From Rotaria macrura (taxonomy: Eukaryota; Rotifera; Eurotatoria; Philodinida; Philodinidae), in assembly GCA_900239685.1 (NCBI GenBank), contig OENT01000380.1:28539-92538 (forward strand): 64,000 nt of DNA. The letters are read 5' to 3'. The number at the start of each line of letters is the position of its first letter. The stretch's first letter is position 1. Position numbers and translations under genes: made by a program. Positions 26,901 to 38,700 of this stretch are shown here, piece after piece. The notes beneath the pieces are model-generated. The model searched no databases. It saw only the letters and a program-made list of their open reading frames with translations, and was not told the DNA's origin.

Positions 26901-29481
26901 TTAAGGCCCACAGGAGGTACGAAACCTAACACAGTTCTTTGTGTGGGTACATAAATGGAATCTATGCTATGAAACCATTTAAATATCCGCGTGATAAAAA
27001 TATATTCCATATCATCAATACGAAATCATAAAGGATTCGCTTCGAATCTGAATGGTTACTTATTTTTTATATTGAGCTTTTTCTTTGTCATACCGATGTT
27101 TAAACGGTTCTGTAGAGCAGATTCCACTCGTGTACCAACAGAGAGAACGATTTAAGATTACATACCTCTTACGAACAGTAAAAAAGATTAGATAGTGTAC
27201 TTGTGATTATTGAAGAGTAAAGACTTTTTCATTTGACTGAGCTGAAACTTACCGATATTAAAGATTACTTATGCATAGGTCATAATTTAGACTGTGAAAG
27301 TAGAACAATATTCAACGACTACATGGGCATCGCATTGTATTCAATGTAAATATGATGATCATATGTTTGCTCTATGCATACTATATTAGATTTCATGGGT
27401 CATCAAATTCACAAGAGTTAATCATTTGTGAGAGAACTAAATGAGGAACTTCTTTTACTCTTCTCGTTACCTAAAGAAATTTTTATTTACTATACAAGTT
27501 ACTATTGTAATTGATCGAAGCAATGCTTATAATTGCAGCATCACATGTTGCTAGACGACATGATCGATGCACTAGGCTAATACGACATGAATTCGTTGTA
27601 TTAGCGTCTCAAGCAAGGTTATTTCATGCAGTACTTTTGTGGTAAGACAGCAATAGGACAGTCAAATACAACCGTATATGTATGTCACAGAGCTCGACCG
27701 TGACTAAAATAAGTCTATGTTTTTCATGGGATTTATTCTAGTTGAATAAATTCAATTGCTAATCAGACATCCCGTTTTACAATATCTAGAGCAGGTCATG
27801 GTATTCGTCGAACTATGATTGCATTTCACTATTGAATCGATTGGACTTTCAGTAGCGCTTTTAACTTAATATAACCGGTGCCCAACTGCTAATCACACTC
27901 AAGAATGTTCAACTATCGGCTGATTCTACAGCTGATAATTAGTATTTCTATGGATGCTTTGACTGATTGTGAAAGTTAACAGTGATATTGGAAAAAGCAA
28001 AAGTTTCCCAACACAGTTCCCTTATGATTGTTATATGTTGCTCGTATACCTCCAGTATTGTAAGGTAGAGGGAGAGCGAATTCCTTACTAATTGTGACAG
28101 TCATAATAACCATATTAAAAACTGGTTGCTATGGTTTGACATTGGAAAGGGAATAGGGTGGTGACTCACTATTAATGAGTTGTCAAAATTTTGACTGGAA
28201 AATTACATCCACTGTGTTCTTGGAAGATATATTTGAGTTTCACAAACCTATGATTAATATATAATAGTATTAAACATTTTGATCTTCATAGTATATTTCA
28301 TTGGATGATTGATATACAGTTGGATTAGTAGTATTCGTGGATAGTATCATCGCATATTTTAGAAAAACAAAGATTCATTATTATGGACCACGGTAGATAA
28401 TGATAGAATCACCGGAAAAAAACTTTCAATCTTTCTGTGGGTTTATAAAATTTCCAGCATCATTGATCATATACGTTACTGTATTCTAAGTCTAAAACAC
28501 TGCAAAGACGTCGGAACATTGCTTATTCTATCATACATACTACTGTATTACTGCGTCAGTTGTTAACAGAGGAAAAAGGCCATGATGCTGTATCGTAGTT
28601 AATCATAAATGGTTACAGAGGATTTCTATTATTCTCCTAGGAAAGTCTAACGGTGTGAAAACGGCAATTGTCTTCGGTATAGCACAGACAGTTGCTGTAT
28701 TTCTTAGTTCTACGTTATCTCGTGATCAAAACAACTTACAGAAACTGCTAAATGATATGGGCGGTTGGTTAACTGTGACATATTTAAATAGTCGACATGT
28801 CGACAGTCATAGGCTTTATATGTTTGTGTTCAACGCATAGTTTATTCCATAGGAATTTTCACTTTCAGGTATTGTCATTTCTTTCATTCGATGTACTTCC
28901 GTTGGTTGAATTTATTCTACCATCAGATATAAACGATGAAGATGCCTTGAATCTACTAGAACAAGTACCAAATAGTCAGTTAGAAAACGCGGCACCATCA
29001 ACAAAAATGAATCAATCAACAACAAATCGTCTCGTTATAACCGAACAAGGAAATACAACACGCGCAGAAGATAAAGATCCATTTTTAAAAAAAATGAGTA
29101 AATATAGCTCCAATCCAGATGAATATCGACCTGTTGTTGTTGATCGTGCTCTACTCAAAGCAATGGATCCATCACTTGTTTTTGTTTGTAAATGGTCATT
29201 TCCATTAAGATGGAGATGGTACAGAATTATTGTACCAGAACAACCTGTCGGACGGTGTCGATATTGTAATAAGGTAAAATTGCCATTGTTAATATTCGAA
29301 AAAAACCACAAAAGAACATTACCCTATTGAATCTTTGTAGTTTTTCCATAATGATGAATTTGAATTGGCTTTATTAGAGCAAGGTGGTTGTCCCTTTTGT
29401 CGCAATAAAAAAGATACGGATGTGACAGGTAAATATAGTGTATTCCTCATGTTTTCAATAGATTTACTTGTTCAGTCATGA
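14945..29481 (+). CDS. IFT122: Intraflagellar transport protein 122 (IFT-A complex)
   Basis: IFT122 is a core IFT-A subunit, needed for retrograde transport and ciliary entry of membrane cargo. Exons: 14945-15003, 15059-15168, 15223-15343, 15410-15620, 15707-15786, 15847-15922, 17944-18159, 18232-18370, 18424-18482, 20048-20241, 20293-20545, 20617-20736, 20907-20957 (tentative), 21057-21175, 21244-21397, 21453-21614, 21672-21835, 25654-26548, 28869-29273, 29341-29481. All junctions are GT/AG and keep frame. The sum is 1,242 residues, close to human IFT122 (about 1,240). The N-terminal half has WD40 units ([30 protein letters not shown]), followed by an alpha-solenoid (about 600-1030; [17 protein letters not shown]). 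A CxxC pair lies near 1040-1061 (CYRC, CSSC) and another at the C-terminus (CRYC, CPFC). The start reads [11 protein letters not shown], as in relatives. The last exon either reads to TGA at 29481 or splices at 29428; this is unresolved. Long introns are listed separately. Confidence 0.93.
15923..17943 (+). other. IFT122 long intron 6
   Basis: A 2.0-kb intron between the GAKQ and TGKERK exons. It contains one ambiguous base (N) at 17626. The 80-codon plus frame at 16357-16599 and the minus frame at 17371-17574 have no recognisable features. No repeat was identified. Confidence 0.6.
18483..20047 (+). other. IFT122 long intron 9
   Basis: A 1.6-kb intron starting with a strong GTGAGT donor directly after the Leu-Ala codons; the next exon begins ATTCAAACACTTG ([11 protein letters not shown]). 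Open frames inside are short and unconvincing. No repeat was recognised. Confidence 0.6.
20907..20957 (+). other. Candidate 51-nt extra exon in IFT122
   Basis: Between the exon ending KQNLQ (20736) and the exon starting GLIVGFNG (21057) lies a 51-nt segment bounded by ATATCTAG and GTATGT. It is a multiple of three, keeps phase 0 and has no stop, encoding [17 protein letters not shown]. The vertebrate protein as I recall it joins LQ directly to G(F/L)VVG at this point. It could be a lineage-specific or alternative exon, or a fortuitous AG...GT interval inside an intron. Confidence 0.45.
21836..25653 (+). other. IFT122 long intron 17
   Basis: A 3.8-kb intron inside the codon for Leu. A TACTAAC sequence, the classic branch-point consensus, lies just before the acceptor (about 25641-25653). 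It carries copy 1 of the dispersed repeat at 25083-25406 and a GAA/GAAGAA microsatellite near 23870-23890. No gene is seen on either strand. Confidence 0.6.
25083..25406. repeat. Dispersed intronic repeat, copy 1
   Basis: It matches 33625-33962 in the same orientation. The two share more than 90 consecutive identical bases (here from about 25299 to 25392), beginning AGTTGAATTCTCGAATTACC and ending GATAGTTGCCAGAA. The left half is more diverged. Within the conserved core, GAATTACCT and AGGTAATTC form an internal hairpin. There is no coding capacity. Ends are not sharply defined and no terminal repeat was found. Confidence 0.85.
26549..28868 (+). other. IFT122 long intron 18
   Basis: A 2.3-kb intron between the CSSCGSPF exon and the exon beginning [15 protein letters not shown]. 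The 61-codon plus frame at 28655-28840 has no supporting splice model. A hairpin (GCTAATACGACA and its near complement) lies at about 27574-27603. Confidence 0.6.
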
Positions 29482-29899
29482 ATGCTACTGGCTAATTACG
29501 TCTAGTATGAAGTATTTATGTTTCGTTCTACTAGATCTCTAATGAGTACAGTTACTACGTGAATTTTATTCTAGTAGAAGTTCTTAATAAGGATTCTACA
29601 AGAAGCGCGAGTTCTTTCTAATAGAATAACTAACTTACTGTTGAAACATTAAAATGAAATTCATATCCCACAAAGATACGCGCGGCAAGGCAGATTTTTC
29701 ACCGTAAATGAGGTAAATTTAGATTTCTGCAACTTCAATCAACACGATAACTACACAGTAGTTCAAGCCAAATAATTCCAGAAGCATTCGAAACTACCGA
29801 AAAACTCAGAACACTTATGTTTATAATCTCCGAACTAGAGGTGTAAGTAGAAGGTTAGAACGACTGCGAATCATATAAAATTTGAATTTTTTACGGTTC

Positions 29900-30680
29900 T
29901 TAGCGGCCGGCAATCTAAATTAGTAAGCCATTCCTCGACGGCGGCTATATAACTTGAAATTTATTTTTCATGCTGGCGGCGCAAACTAATATTTATAAGT
30001 CTTTGCACGGCGGCGTCGGCGGCTGAGTTTCATATTGATAAATTTTTTGTTGAGCTGTTTCTATTTATTTCAATCCCTGTGTACTGCCATTTTAAAATAG
30101 AATTTATGAAAAAAATTATATTTTTTGTTATGATGCAATGAAAAACTACATAGAGAGTATCAAGACAAACGAGTATCACAAACTATGCACATATCAAAAC
30201 ATAAGGCTAGAATAAAGTATAAAAAGAAAAAAAATAATAATATACTCTGAAAATAATACGAATATTAATAATACACAAATGCTAGCCTATATAATTAAAT
30301 GTATAAGTAAACAAGCGATACTATAGATCAAAACTGTACGAATATCAATGGCTAAAATAGCTTTAGGTTCGTGTAAAGGTGTTTATTTTTTTCTACTGGA
30401 AACACAGAATATCTTCTGCTTTTCGTCTCTTTTCTGAAAACAGTGTATGACTTATTCAAAATTTGAGATGAGAGGAAAGGAAAAATGTTTGATCACAATC
30501 GTAAAAATATCTTCGGCGGTGATTTCTAATATCGAAAATTATTCTTGTGGCGGCGGGAACGGCTGAACTCGATTTTCTAATACAGCGGCTGTTGGACAGT
30601 ACTTTAAATTATCTGGAATTTCATGGCGGCGGCGGCTGAGTTTTTAAGAAAATCGGCGGCGATGGTGGCTGAGCCGCACA
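29900..30680. repeat. GC-rich CGGCGG blocks spaced in AT-rich DNA
   Basis: Two clusters (about 29900-30030 and 30505-30680) contain CGGCGG or GGCGGC blocks separated by 30-50 bp of AT-rich sequence, flanking about 470 bp of very AT-rich core. GGCTGA follows the block at about 30018, 30556, 30627 and 30666, all in the same orientation. This reads as a degenerate, variable-length tandem array or the subterminal repeats of an element. No coding frame runs through it. Confidence 0.6.
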
Positions 30681-32240
30681 GCTTATACCTTTATATACAA
30701 TTGGTTACGAACGCTATTATTCTATGTAGATTAACAGTAAATTAAGATGCGTAATAGAGTTGTATTATAGACCCCTTCACATTGCATATACACAGTTCTT
30801 TTCTCAGTGTACTAGTTTCTAGCGATCAGGAGTTTAAACTCCTATTTTTATTCTCTTCCTTTACAAACAAATGTACGCCAGTTAGATTGAAATGATTTGA
30901 AAATCTGTAATATACGTTGCAATTGTAGTGATAAGGTTATATGGTATAATTTGTTGTTGCAACCTACAACAACTAACATAGATAGCTATTATCTGCTTAT
31001 TCTAAATAAATTCATCTGTGTTACTCTGCAGCCTAGCGTGCTCTTAGCACGAAACAGGAACTCGAAAGTTGTATGCGTACTAGATAAGTAGGGGGACTTA
31101 TTTAAAGGTAAAATCTTCAAGATAAATCATGCTTCCTAGTTTCGTCGATTATAGCAGCGAGAATTTCAAGGTACTTTCATGCAGTTTACTATTCCCAAGA
31201 TTTTCCGGATACACGATCAAACCAGATTTCATTTCATGGAATCATTTAAAAACTACATTCTAAAAATAATTGAGTTTATGAATGCAATTTAAAATAGTTC
31301 TAGCAAATTTCTAAGCCAGAAAGGCATCTTCTCTTAGGCACAGGGCGGAAAATTTTGTTCAGCAACTCTTTTTTGTTTTCTCTAAGTAAGACAAATGTTT
31401 TCATATGAAAATTCTCAATGTGTTCTATGAAATTCGCAAGTTCAGGGAGAGATCTCCTTTTATTCTAGCAAATTCTTTGAAATCAATTTAAAACTCTCTG
31501 ATAAAGCGATGCCGTTAGATTGTAAAATGTGCACTGCTCTTCATACTTATGAAGTTTTCAGATCAGAAATAATCGACTTCGTTACTCATTGAATCCGTAG
31601 CATCAATGACATGATTTCATTCATAATCGTTTCTGCAAAACACACTGTTAGCCAAGTAACGTGTCATCAACTGTAGAGACGTAGTGTATTTTGTGAGGAA
31701 TGTGGATCTTTCCATTCGTGGGAATATCACCAGAGATAGATAACAGGATTTCCTGTAGAAGACAGTTTATCTTCACAGAGAGATAGGGGCTGAGGATATG
31801 TGACACTGCACATAAAATACGATGAATGTCTTTAATTTTCCATCATTACACCAAAACAGGTACTCTGATATGAATAATATTGATCGATGAGCAGTGCCCT
31901 CTGTGTCATTCCCTAGTGAGTCATTACAAATCTTCGCCAACAGCAGTCATTTTTCACGTATACGACCGTTTGAAGATTGTAATATTATCGTACTCCAGCA
32001 TACCTATCGTCTTAATGCTGTCCCTATTAGCACCGAGAAATGCGGCCTTGTTACTACTTCATAGTTTTCTGCATACACCTACATACGTATCCTACTATTC
32101 AAAACGAAATAAAATAGTAGATTTACTTGAAACCTTTTGAAATCCGTGCAGTAGACATGTAGAAAACGATAGAGATAGAATTCAATTCTTCACAATAAAA
32201 ACTCTGGATACATGAGTGTTGAACTGTGTGAATCAGAGGC

Positions 32241-32256
32241 TCTCTCTCTCTCTCTC
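32241..32256. repeat. (TC)n microsatellite
   Basis: Eight uninterrupted TC units in a gene-free spacer. Confidence 0.9.
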
Positions 32257-32781
32257 TTACACAGGCAATGACATATTTTGTGAACAAATGGCTCAAAATC
32301 ACCGAGCCCTGATGCTCCTTGTAATATTGTTTGATAAACGATGAGAAACTCTTTTCGATTTTATAAAACTTCCTTAGTTTATCATGTTTTCTTTTTTATT
32401 TAGAAAACAACGACGATTATTAATTAATCAAAATATATTCACTGATTTCCTTTTTTTTTTGTTAAATATTTGCTAATAAAGTATGCTTGATTTAATTCAT
32501 TTCGAACATCATTTGAATAAATAAATAACTTTCTTTGTCGAATATCATAATGCATATATAAAAAGAACGAACAGATCACACATTCATCAATGTTTCTTAG
32601 TTTTGAGCTGAACAAGGGAAAAGACAAATAATACTAAAAACGGGATCTGCCTATAACCAGCGAGAAAAAACATGCCTTTATCAACAGACACATGTTCCCT
32701 TAGTGAGAGAGGTCTGTTCTAATAAAGCATTGTGGTAAATATACACAGAAACATATAAGAATAAATATTCATTCATTATTT

Positions 32782-35700
32782 TTATGTACGAAATGTCGAT
32801 GCAATCATTTCTTTTTGATCTCTGTTAAGCGTATCAGGAAATTTAATATCGAATTTCACTATTATATCCCCCCGATTCGTTGGCTGTTTAGTAATCGGTA
32901 GACCATCACCGGTAAGTCGTTTTTCTGTTGTCGGTTTAATAACTTCGTTCAATTGAAGTTTCCGCACGCGACTTGGATCAAGTGTTGGTACATTGATTGT
33001 CGTACCACATAAAGCCTTTGAAAAAGAAAATAAACAATTCCTTATATTAAAATCATAATAGGATAAATTGCAAATCATTGATATTCGTATTTTTTTAAGA
33101 TTATCTTGAAACGGCTTCAAGAAGTAGTTGTTCGATTGTGCATTAATTCAAACATTTTATGACAGGATATCATGAAAACCAATTCAGATGAAAATCTGCA
33201 TTGATTCAATTAATTGAATCCAAAGAACGAAATTTTGCAACCGGTGTACGTCAACGAAAGATGTTTACTGTGAAGGTCTCTCTTTAGGGTCAATACCTAC
33301 ATATTTTGCTAATATAAGCTCTTAGAGATGGATATTTACCTTTTGGAACATCTATAGAAGTTCGAACTCGAAAAAAGAACAAACGAAGGCTTTCAAGTAT
33401 TGGACTCCTGCCGAAATATCGAAAGCTAAATTCGTGAAAGTGAAATATTTACATGAATTTGAATTTACAAAAACGTTTTCAATGAGATACTTGCAAATAT
33501 GAAAAGTATCTACCAACGCAAGTAATGGAATTTGGTACCAAATTTTATCGGATCTAGTAGAATACTACAAGCCCCCACAAATCCGATGGGATTCTGAGTT
33601 GAGATATCAACATCGAATGCGAGTGTTGGATTCTTACGAATTCCACATAATATGCGATTGTCGATTTCAACAACCAATTTCTACTATCGGCTTCCAATCT
33701 GTTTTGAATAGGATCTGATGAGTATCTCTGGACGTGTCATGCGAAATTTATACTCTTCTATTGCATAATATGCAAGTCACATAAGCATTTAACTCAGAAA
33801 TATTTTGAAAATTTTTCTTTGAAATCTTCTGCGTGTACCAGTGAGTTTCTATGAAGTTGAATTCTCGAATTACCTAGGTCTATCACGCTCGGCAGGATCC
33901 TATCATATTCAGGTAATTCAGACTAGCTCCTGATGATAGTTGCCAGAAGTTTTGCTCTTTGACTCCGACTTTCGGAAATCAGCTGATTCCGATATTCGGG
34001 ATCCGACAATATTTGTATGGGATCTTGATGAAACCGAATTGAACCTCATCGGATCCTATTGCGAGTACGAATCTTTTGGGAGCCTCACGAAATCTGAGTG
34101 TCTATTAAAATTAACTCTATTCTCTATGATTCTCACGATTTATCGGACTAAATTTCATTTGATTCAATAGTGCACTTCAAACTCTACGAGATCGTATAAA
34201 AAAATCGAAAAAAATACTGATCTCTGACAACAATACGAAGAATATTTGTCAGGAGATACTATTTCGTACACCTTTTTGACTAGTATTTTGTAGTTTTTGA
34301 CCAGAAAAGTTTCGATTTTAGTGAAAAGTAATACCAAGTCGTGCTTCTTCATTAAAGTCTGAGTAGATCTATGTGATTTTCATATGCTTTCAAAAACTAA
34401 CTTTCCTCAAAAAAGTCGCCTGCGATTTCCCTAAGGAATTAGTCTTAAACTGAATATAGTTTATGAAAACATTTGAAAATGATATAGATCTACTCGGATT
34501 TTTATGTTGGTTCATAGCTTTTTTATTAATTTTATTGCCATAGAATATTTTCTGATTGAAAATTACAAAATCATATCTCGAGGCGAACATTCTTAGGATT
34601 GTTGCCAAAGCTCAGTATGTTTTTTCGATATTTTCATATGATCTCGTAGAGTTTGAAGTGCACTATTGAACCAAAAGAAGTTCAGTCCGGTCAGCAGTCA
34701 GAATCACAGATAAAAGAGTTAAGTGTCATAGACAGTCGAATTTCATTTGCATGCAGTTACTCATTGACGCTTTCAACCAATTAGGATACACGACTGATGA
34801 ATGCTATAATAGACTTAATTCTGTTAAAAATCACTTGCACACACTTTGTTTAAGATTTCGACGTAGAAGAAATCGAGTTTCTTAAGGGAGCGAATTTCAT
34901 CAGTGTGTCAATATTGATGGCACGCTTTGCTGACTTTTCTTTCATCTCTGTCTGTTGTCTTTCCATTGTTCTAATATATCTTCATCTCTCTCCTTCTCTC
35001 TCAAATATATACTGGTGTTATGTATGAGGTTGTTATGGATATATGAAGTAGCGAACAAACATCATCGGCCAGGGTGACGGTAATTCATGTGATTTGAAGC
35101 GGTGCGTGAACAGCCTCAAACGTCTTTAAAACGGCAAAAAGTGACTACGGTTACGATGGCTGTCTATGGAGTAGTGGCGTCTCTAGGATGGGGCCAAATG
35201 AGACTGGGCCCCATCACCGGTTTTGAGTAGTGGTCCCAGTAAGGCGAGAGACCAGGTGGGGGTCAGCCTCACGATCAGGCGTCTGAGTTCCATCACTCAC
35301 GATTTTCTGGTGACGCCACTACCACGGAGTACCATAAAACGGAGAAAATCTGTGATAAACGGTAGCTTGAGGTGACCTTTCAGATGGTTGATGGATCCAC
35401 CTGAGTAGCTACTATATTCAGTTTGTCGTGACAATCAGTTCAATGATCGCCCTCCATTATCTTGGACGAAGCATCATTGTTCACATTCGATATGAATTTA
35501 TCCTATGTAATTGTACATAAAACGCTGTTTACGAAACTGAAGTTTTGATTCTCTGCCGATACGTTTCATGCAGCAGCAGTTTGATGAAAAATATTGAATA
35601 TTCTATTGTGAATTTCCTTCAATCATCTACGGATAATAAAGAGATCACTGGAATTTCTAGTTTTCATATTCTGATATTCCATTTGAATTCTTTTTCATAA

Positions 35701-38700
35701 ATCAAATCACTTATTATCTGTAAAAATTTTGAGAAGATAAAAAAATTTGATTAGACTTTCAGTCGTTCATCATCTTGATGAGTATATAAAAAATGACCGA
35801 TGCACAACATATCGATGATTGTTTCAATCTTCATTTTACATATAGATCTCAGTGATGATATTTTCATTAACGATGAGGATATTTTTTTATTTGATCAGAA
35901 TTCCTTTTCTGAGTAATATTCGTTCTTTTCGAAAAATATGAGACATTTCGCCTCAAAAACTAATCTATTTTAGGACCTATTGAGAACACATACATGGACA
36001 GAATGTGCTTTATTGACAACAACTGCTTTTTTAATCCAATATTATGTTGTCGCATTCTTCCCCAAGCGATGACCTCATGTACCAAAGCAGACAAAATTTT
36101 TCAAAAACGCGTTTAACCGCTCGAAAATGGACGAAAACTGGAGAACAGTGGACATGTTTGGATGGCAATCGACGCTCCCGATTGTGAGTGAAAAACGTTC
36201 GTTTTCGCATCTTCTTGTGCGTTTAATTGCGTTTTCAGTCAAAACACGCTTGTAAATACATAAAANNNNNNNNNNNNNNNNNNTTTTATGTATTTACAAG
36301 CGTGTTTTGACTGAAAACGCAATTAAACGCACAAGAAGATGCGAAAACGAACGTTTTTCACTCACAATCGGGAGCGTCGATTGCCATCCAAACATGTCCA
36401 CTGTTCTCCAGTTTTCGTCCATTTTCGAGCGGTTAAACGCGTTTTTGAAAAATTTTGTCTCCTTGGGTAGTCCTCTCTAGATTAATTGCATTCTGAATCT
36501 TTGTCTTTGAAATAGTTAACATTAAATGTTCCATATATTGATTAATTACAATCAATACATGGAACAAGGATAAGTTGAACACACGTAGCTATTCTATTGA
36601 TCAATCATCGATTAATAAAAAATAGTTCTATTTAATCCTAGACACGAGTCATCATGTATTGATTTCAACTTTAATATTCTATAAGACGTGAGTCTCATAT
36701 AGAATGGTTTTCTTCTAAGAGCTTGGTCAAGCTCATTTCCGTTCTTCATAAGATAATTATCACGTTCAATGGTTCACAATCACGTAATTGACATGTTTAA
36801 TATGTTTGATCAGTTATAAGAAGAAAACCAAAATTGATAGGTACTTCATTTTTTCTGCGCAAAATATTATCCAAGCTCAAAACAGAGAATATCGATCAGT
36901 TAAAAGGTGAATTCAAATTAATATGGATAAATTAATTTTTTTTAAATCGAACATAGGAATTAACATTCAATAAATTACATCTGAGGTTCATCGACATCAA
37001 AAGTTGATTCCCTGCGCTCTAGACTGATAGGCGTGGTTACGACTGGAAATGCTTCAACTTCAGAGAAAGTTAGTTGTTTGTGTCAGAATATGATCCTGCA
37101 GTTTCAAAGAAACGAGCGGATAAGTTCATATGAGACACGGAAGGGTCGAATAAGTGAAAACGAGAAATTTCCAACGAAAATGAATGAGAAAAAACACAAA
37201 GGCAGAGCGAAACACGAAGAGGGGAAGCAGCTCAACTGGGGTTTTGAAATGGGGGCAGGGATCTCAAGTCCTCTAGTCAATCAGAAACGTGTTTCAAAAA
37301 TCATATCCGGGGCTCGAAGGTTTTCAGATGCGGTGAGCAGAGATGCAACGAACCCAAACTTTTGTATAGGATTCAGTCACCGAACCTTATACAAAAGTTG
37401 GGACTCGTTGCATGCCTAGTGGAGAGGCGGCGGGTTAGGTCTCACCTAGCTACTAACCCACCAGATCCAGAGATTTTACGATGGGAGCCTCAAAATTCCA
37501 TAGGGGGCGCAATCTGCTCAGGCTCCATCACTGGGACGGAGTTATTCGGCGTTTCGCTCCCATGAATTGAAACATTGTAGGCACTATAAAAATGGTCATT
37601 AACATGGTCGCTTGTGCCATAAAAATGGTGGTTTGTACCACAGAAATGATTATTTTTGTCTTTGTTACAGACAGACAGACACAGGTGAATTCCCGTTTCT
37701 CCAGACCCTATACTTTCAGTCTACGGAATTCAATGTTTAATCTATTAATTTGAAATATATGTTAATATTCTTTTACAAGATTTCTTTACTTGATAAACAT
37801 AAATATTTCAGCATGGTGTACAAAAATTATTCTTTGAATGGCATTATTTGAATCGAAGCGTGCTCAACAAAAAGAAACTGAGAGTAGAATTCGAAAGAAA
37901 ATAAAAGCCCTTTTGTCTGATTATTTAATCAAGGATTTTTCTGTCACCAATTACGTTTCTATTGACGAAAAAGAGAGATGTCGATTACTACTCCTTAATT
38001 TAACTGTCACATGTGTAAGTCGCAGTAAATATTTTCATAGTATTAGCTTTGAACGTCGTGTGATTTTTTTCATGTTTAACTTACTTCTCTAAGATTAATT
38101 TTAGCTGTATAAATAATATCACTACCGTCTCGATGAAATATTGGATGTGGTTTATCTTTGATAATAAATATAATATCAGCTGGTATGGATGCTGCACTTT
38201 GATCACCTTCGCGTGGAAATGTTATTTTTGTTCCTTGTTTCCAACCAGGTTTGATGTCAATAGTTAATACTTTATCTTCTATACGAGTTGTACGATTATC
38301 TGGATTTAAAATTCGTCTTGATATTTTCATTTTTTTTGTTGCACCCGTTGCTATCTCTTCCAGTGATACAGATAGTTCATGTTCAATGGGAGGATCTTGA
38401 GTTTTTTTTCGTGATGTTTGACCTCGTGGAGCACCATGACCACTCATATGAAAGCCTCCCATATTAGGAAATCCAGCGATCCCATTTGATCCATCATCAT
38501 CATCCATACCATCAGCGCCGAAGAACATTGCAAACGGATCGCCACCACCCTAATTTCTTATGAAAAATTGAATTTGAATAAGCTATGCATTGATTCTTAC
38601 AAAGAACATTCGAAACGTTTGATGAGGATCAACATTCGAATAGAAGAATTGTTGACTACCAGGACCAGGGCCAGCACTGGATCCACCTGTTTTCAAACCT

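Larger units (their letters stand above)
29482..32781. other. Gene-free spacer between IFT122 and DNAJB
   Basis: No supportable gene on either strand. It contains the CGGCGG-block region (29900-30680) and a (TC)8 microsatellite at 32241-32256. The IFT122 3' end has no obvious AATAAA close to the stop. Confidence 0.45.
33016..38084 (-). other. DNAJB long last intron, a mobile-element nest
   Basis: A 5.07-kb intron with donor GTAAGT after AGA-GAA and acceptor TTTCAAAG before GCTTTATGTGG. It contains the second copy of the intronic repeat (33625-33962), a TIR element (34163-34670), a hAT-like MITE (35172-35321), an assembly gap inside a palindrome (36089-36460) and a hairpin (37343-37413). The 128-codon plus frame at 37033-37419 overlaps that hairpin and is not supported as a gene. 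Confidence 0.75.

Noticed and set aside
28655..28840. Open frame just upstream of an IFT122 exon
   Set aside because: The family alignment goes directly from CSSCGSPF to the [15 protein letters not shown] exon; nothing corresponds to this stretch.
37033..37419. 128-codon plus frame inside the DNAJB intron
   Set aside because: Its 3' part is one arm of the hairpin at 37343-37413, it has no domain or signal, and it runs antisense within an intron. Chance is enough.
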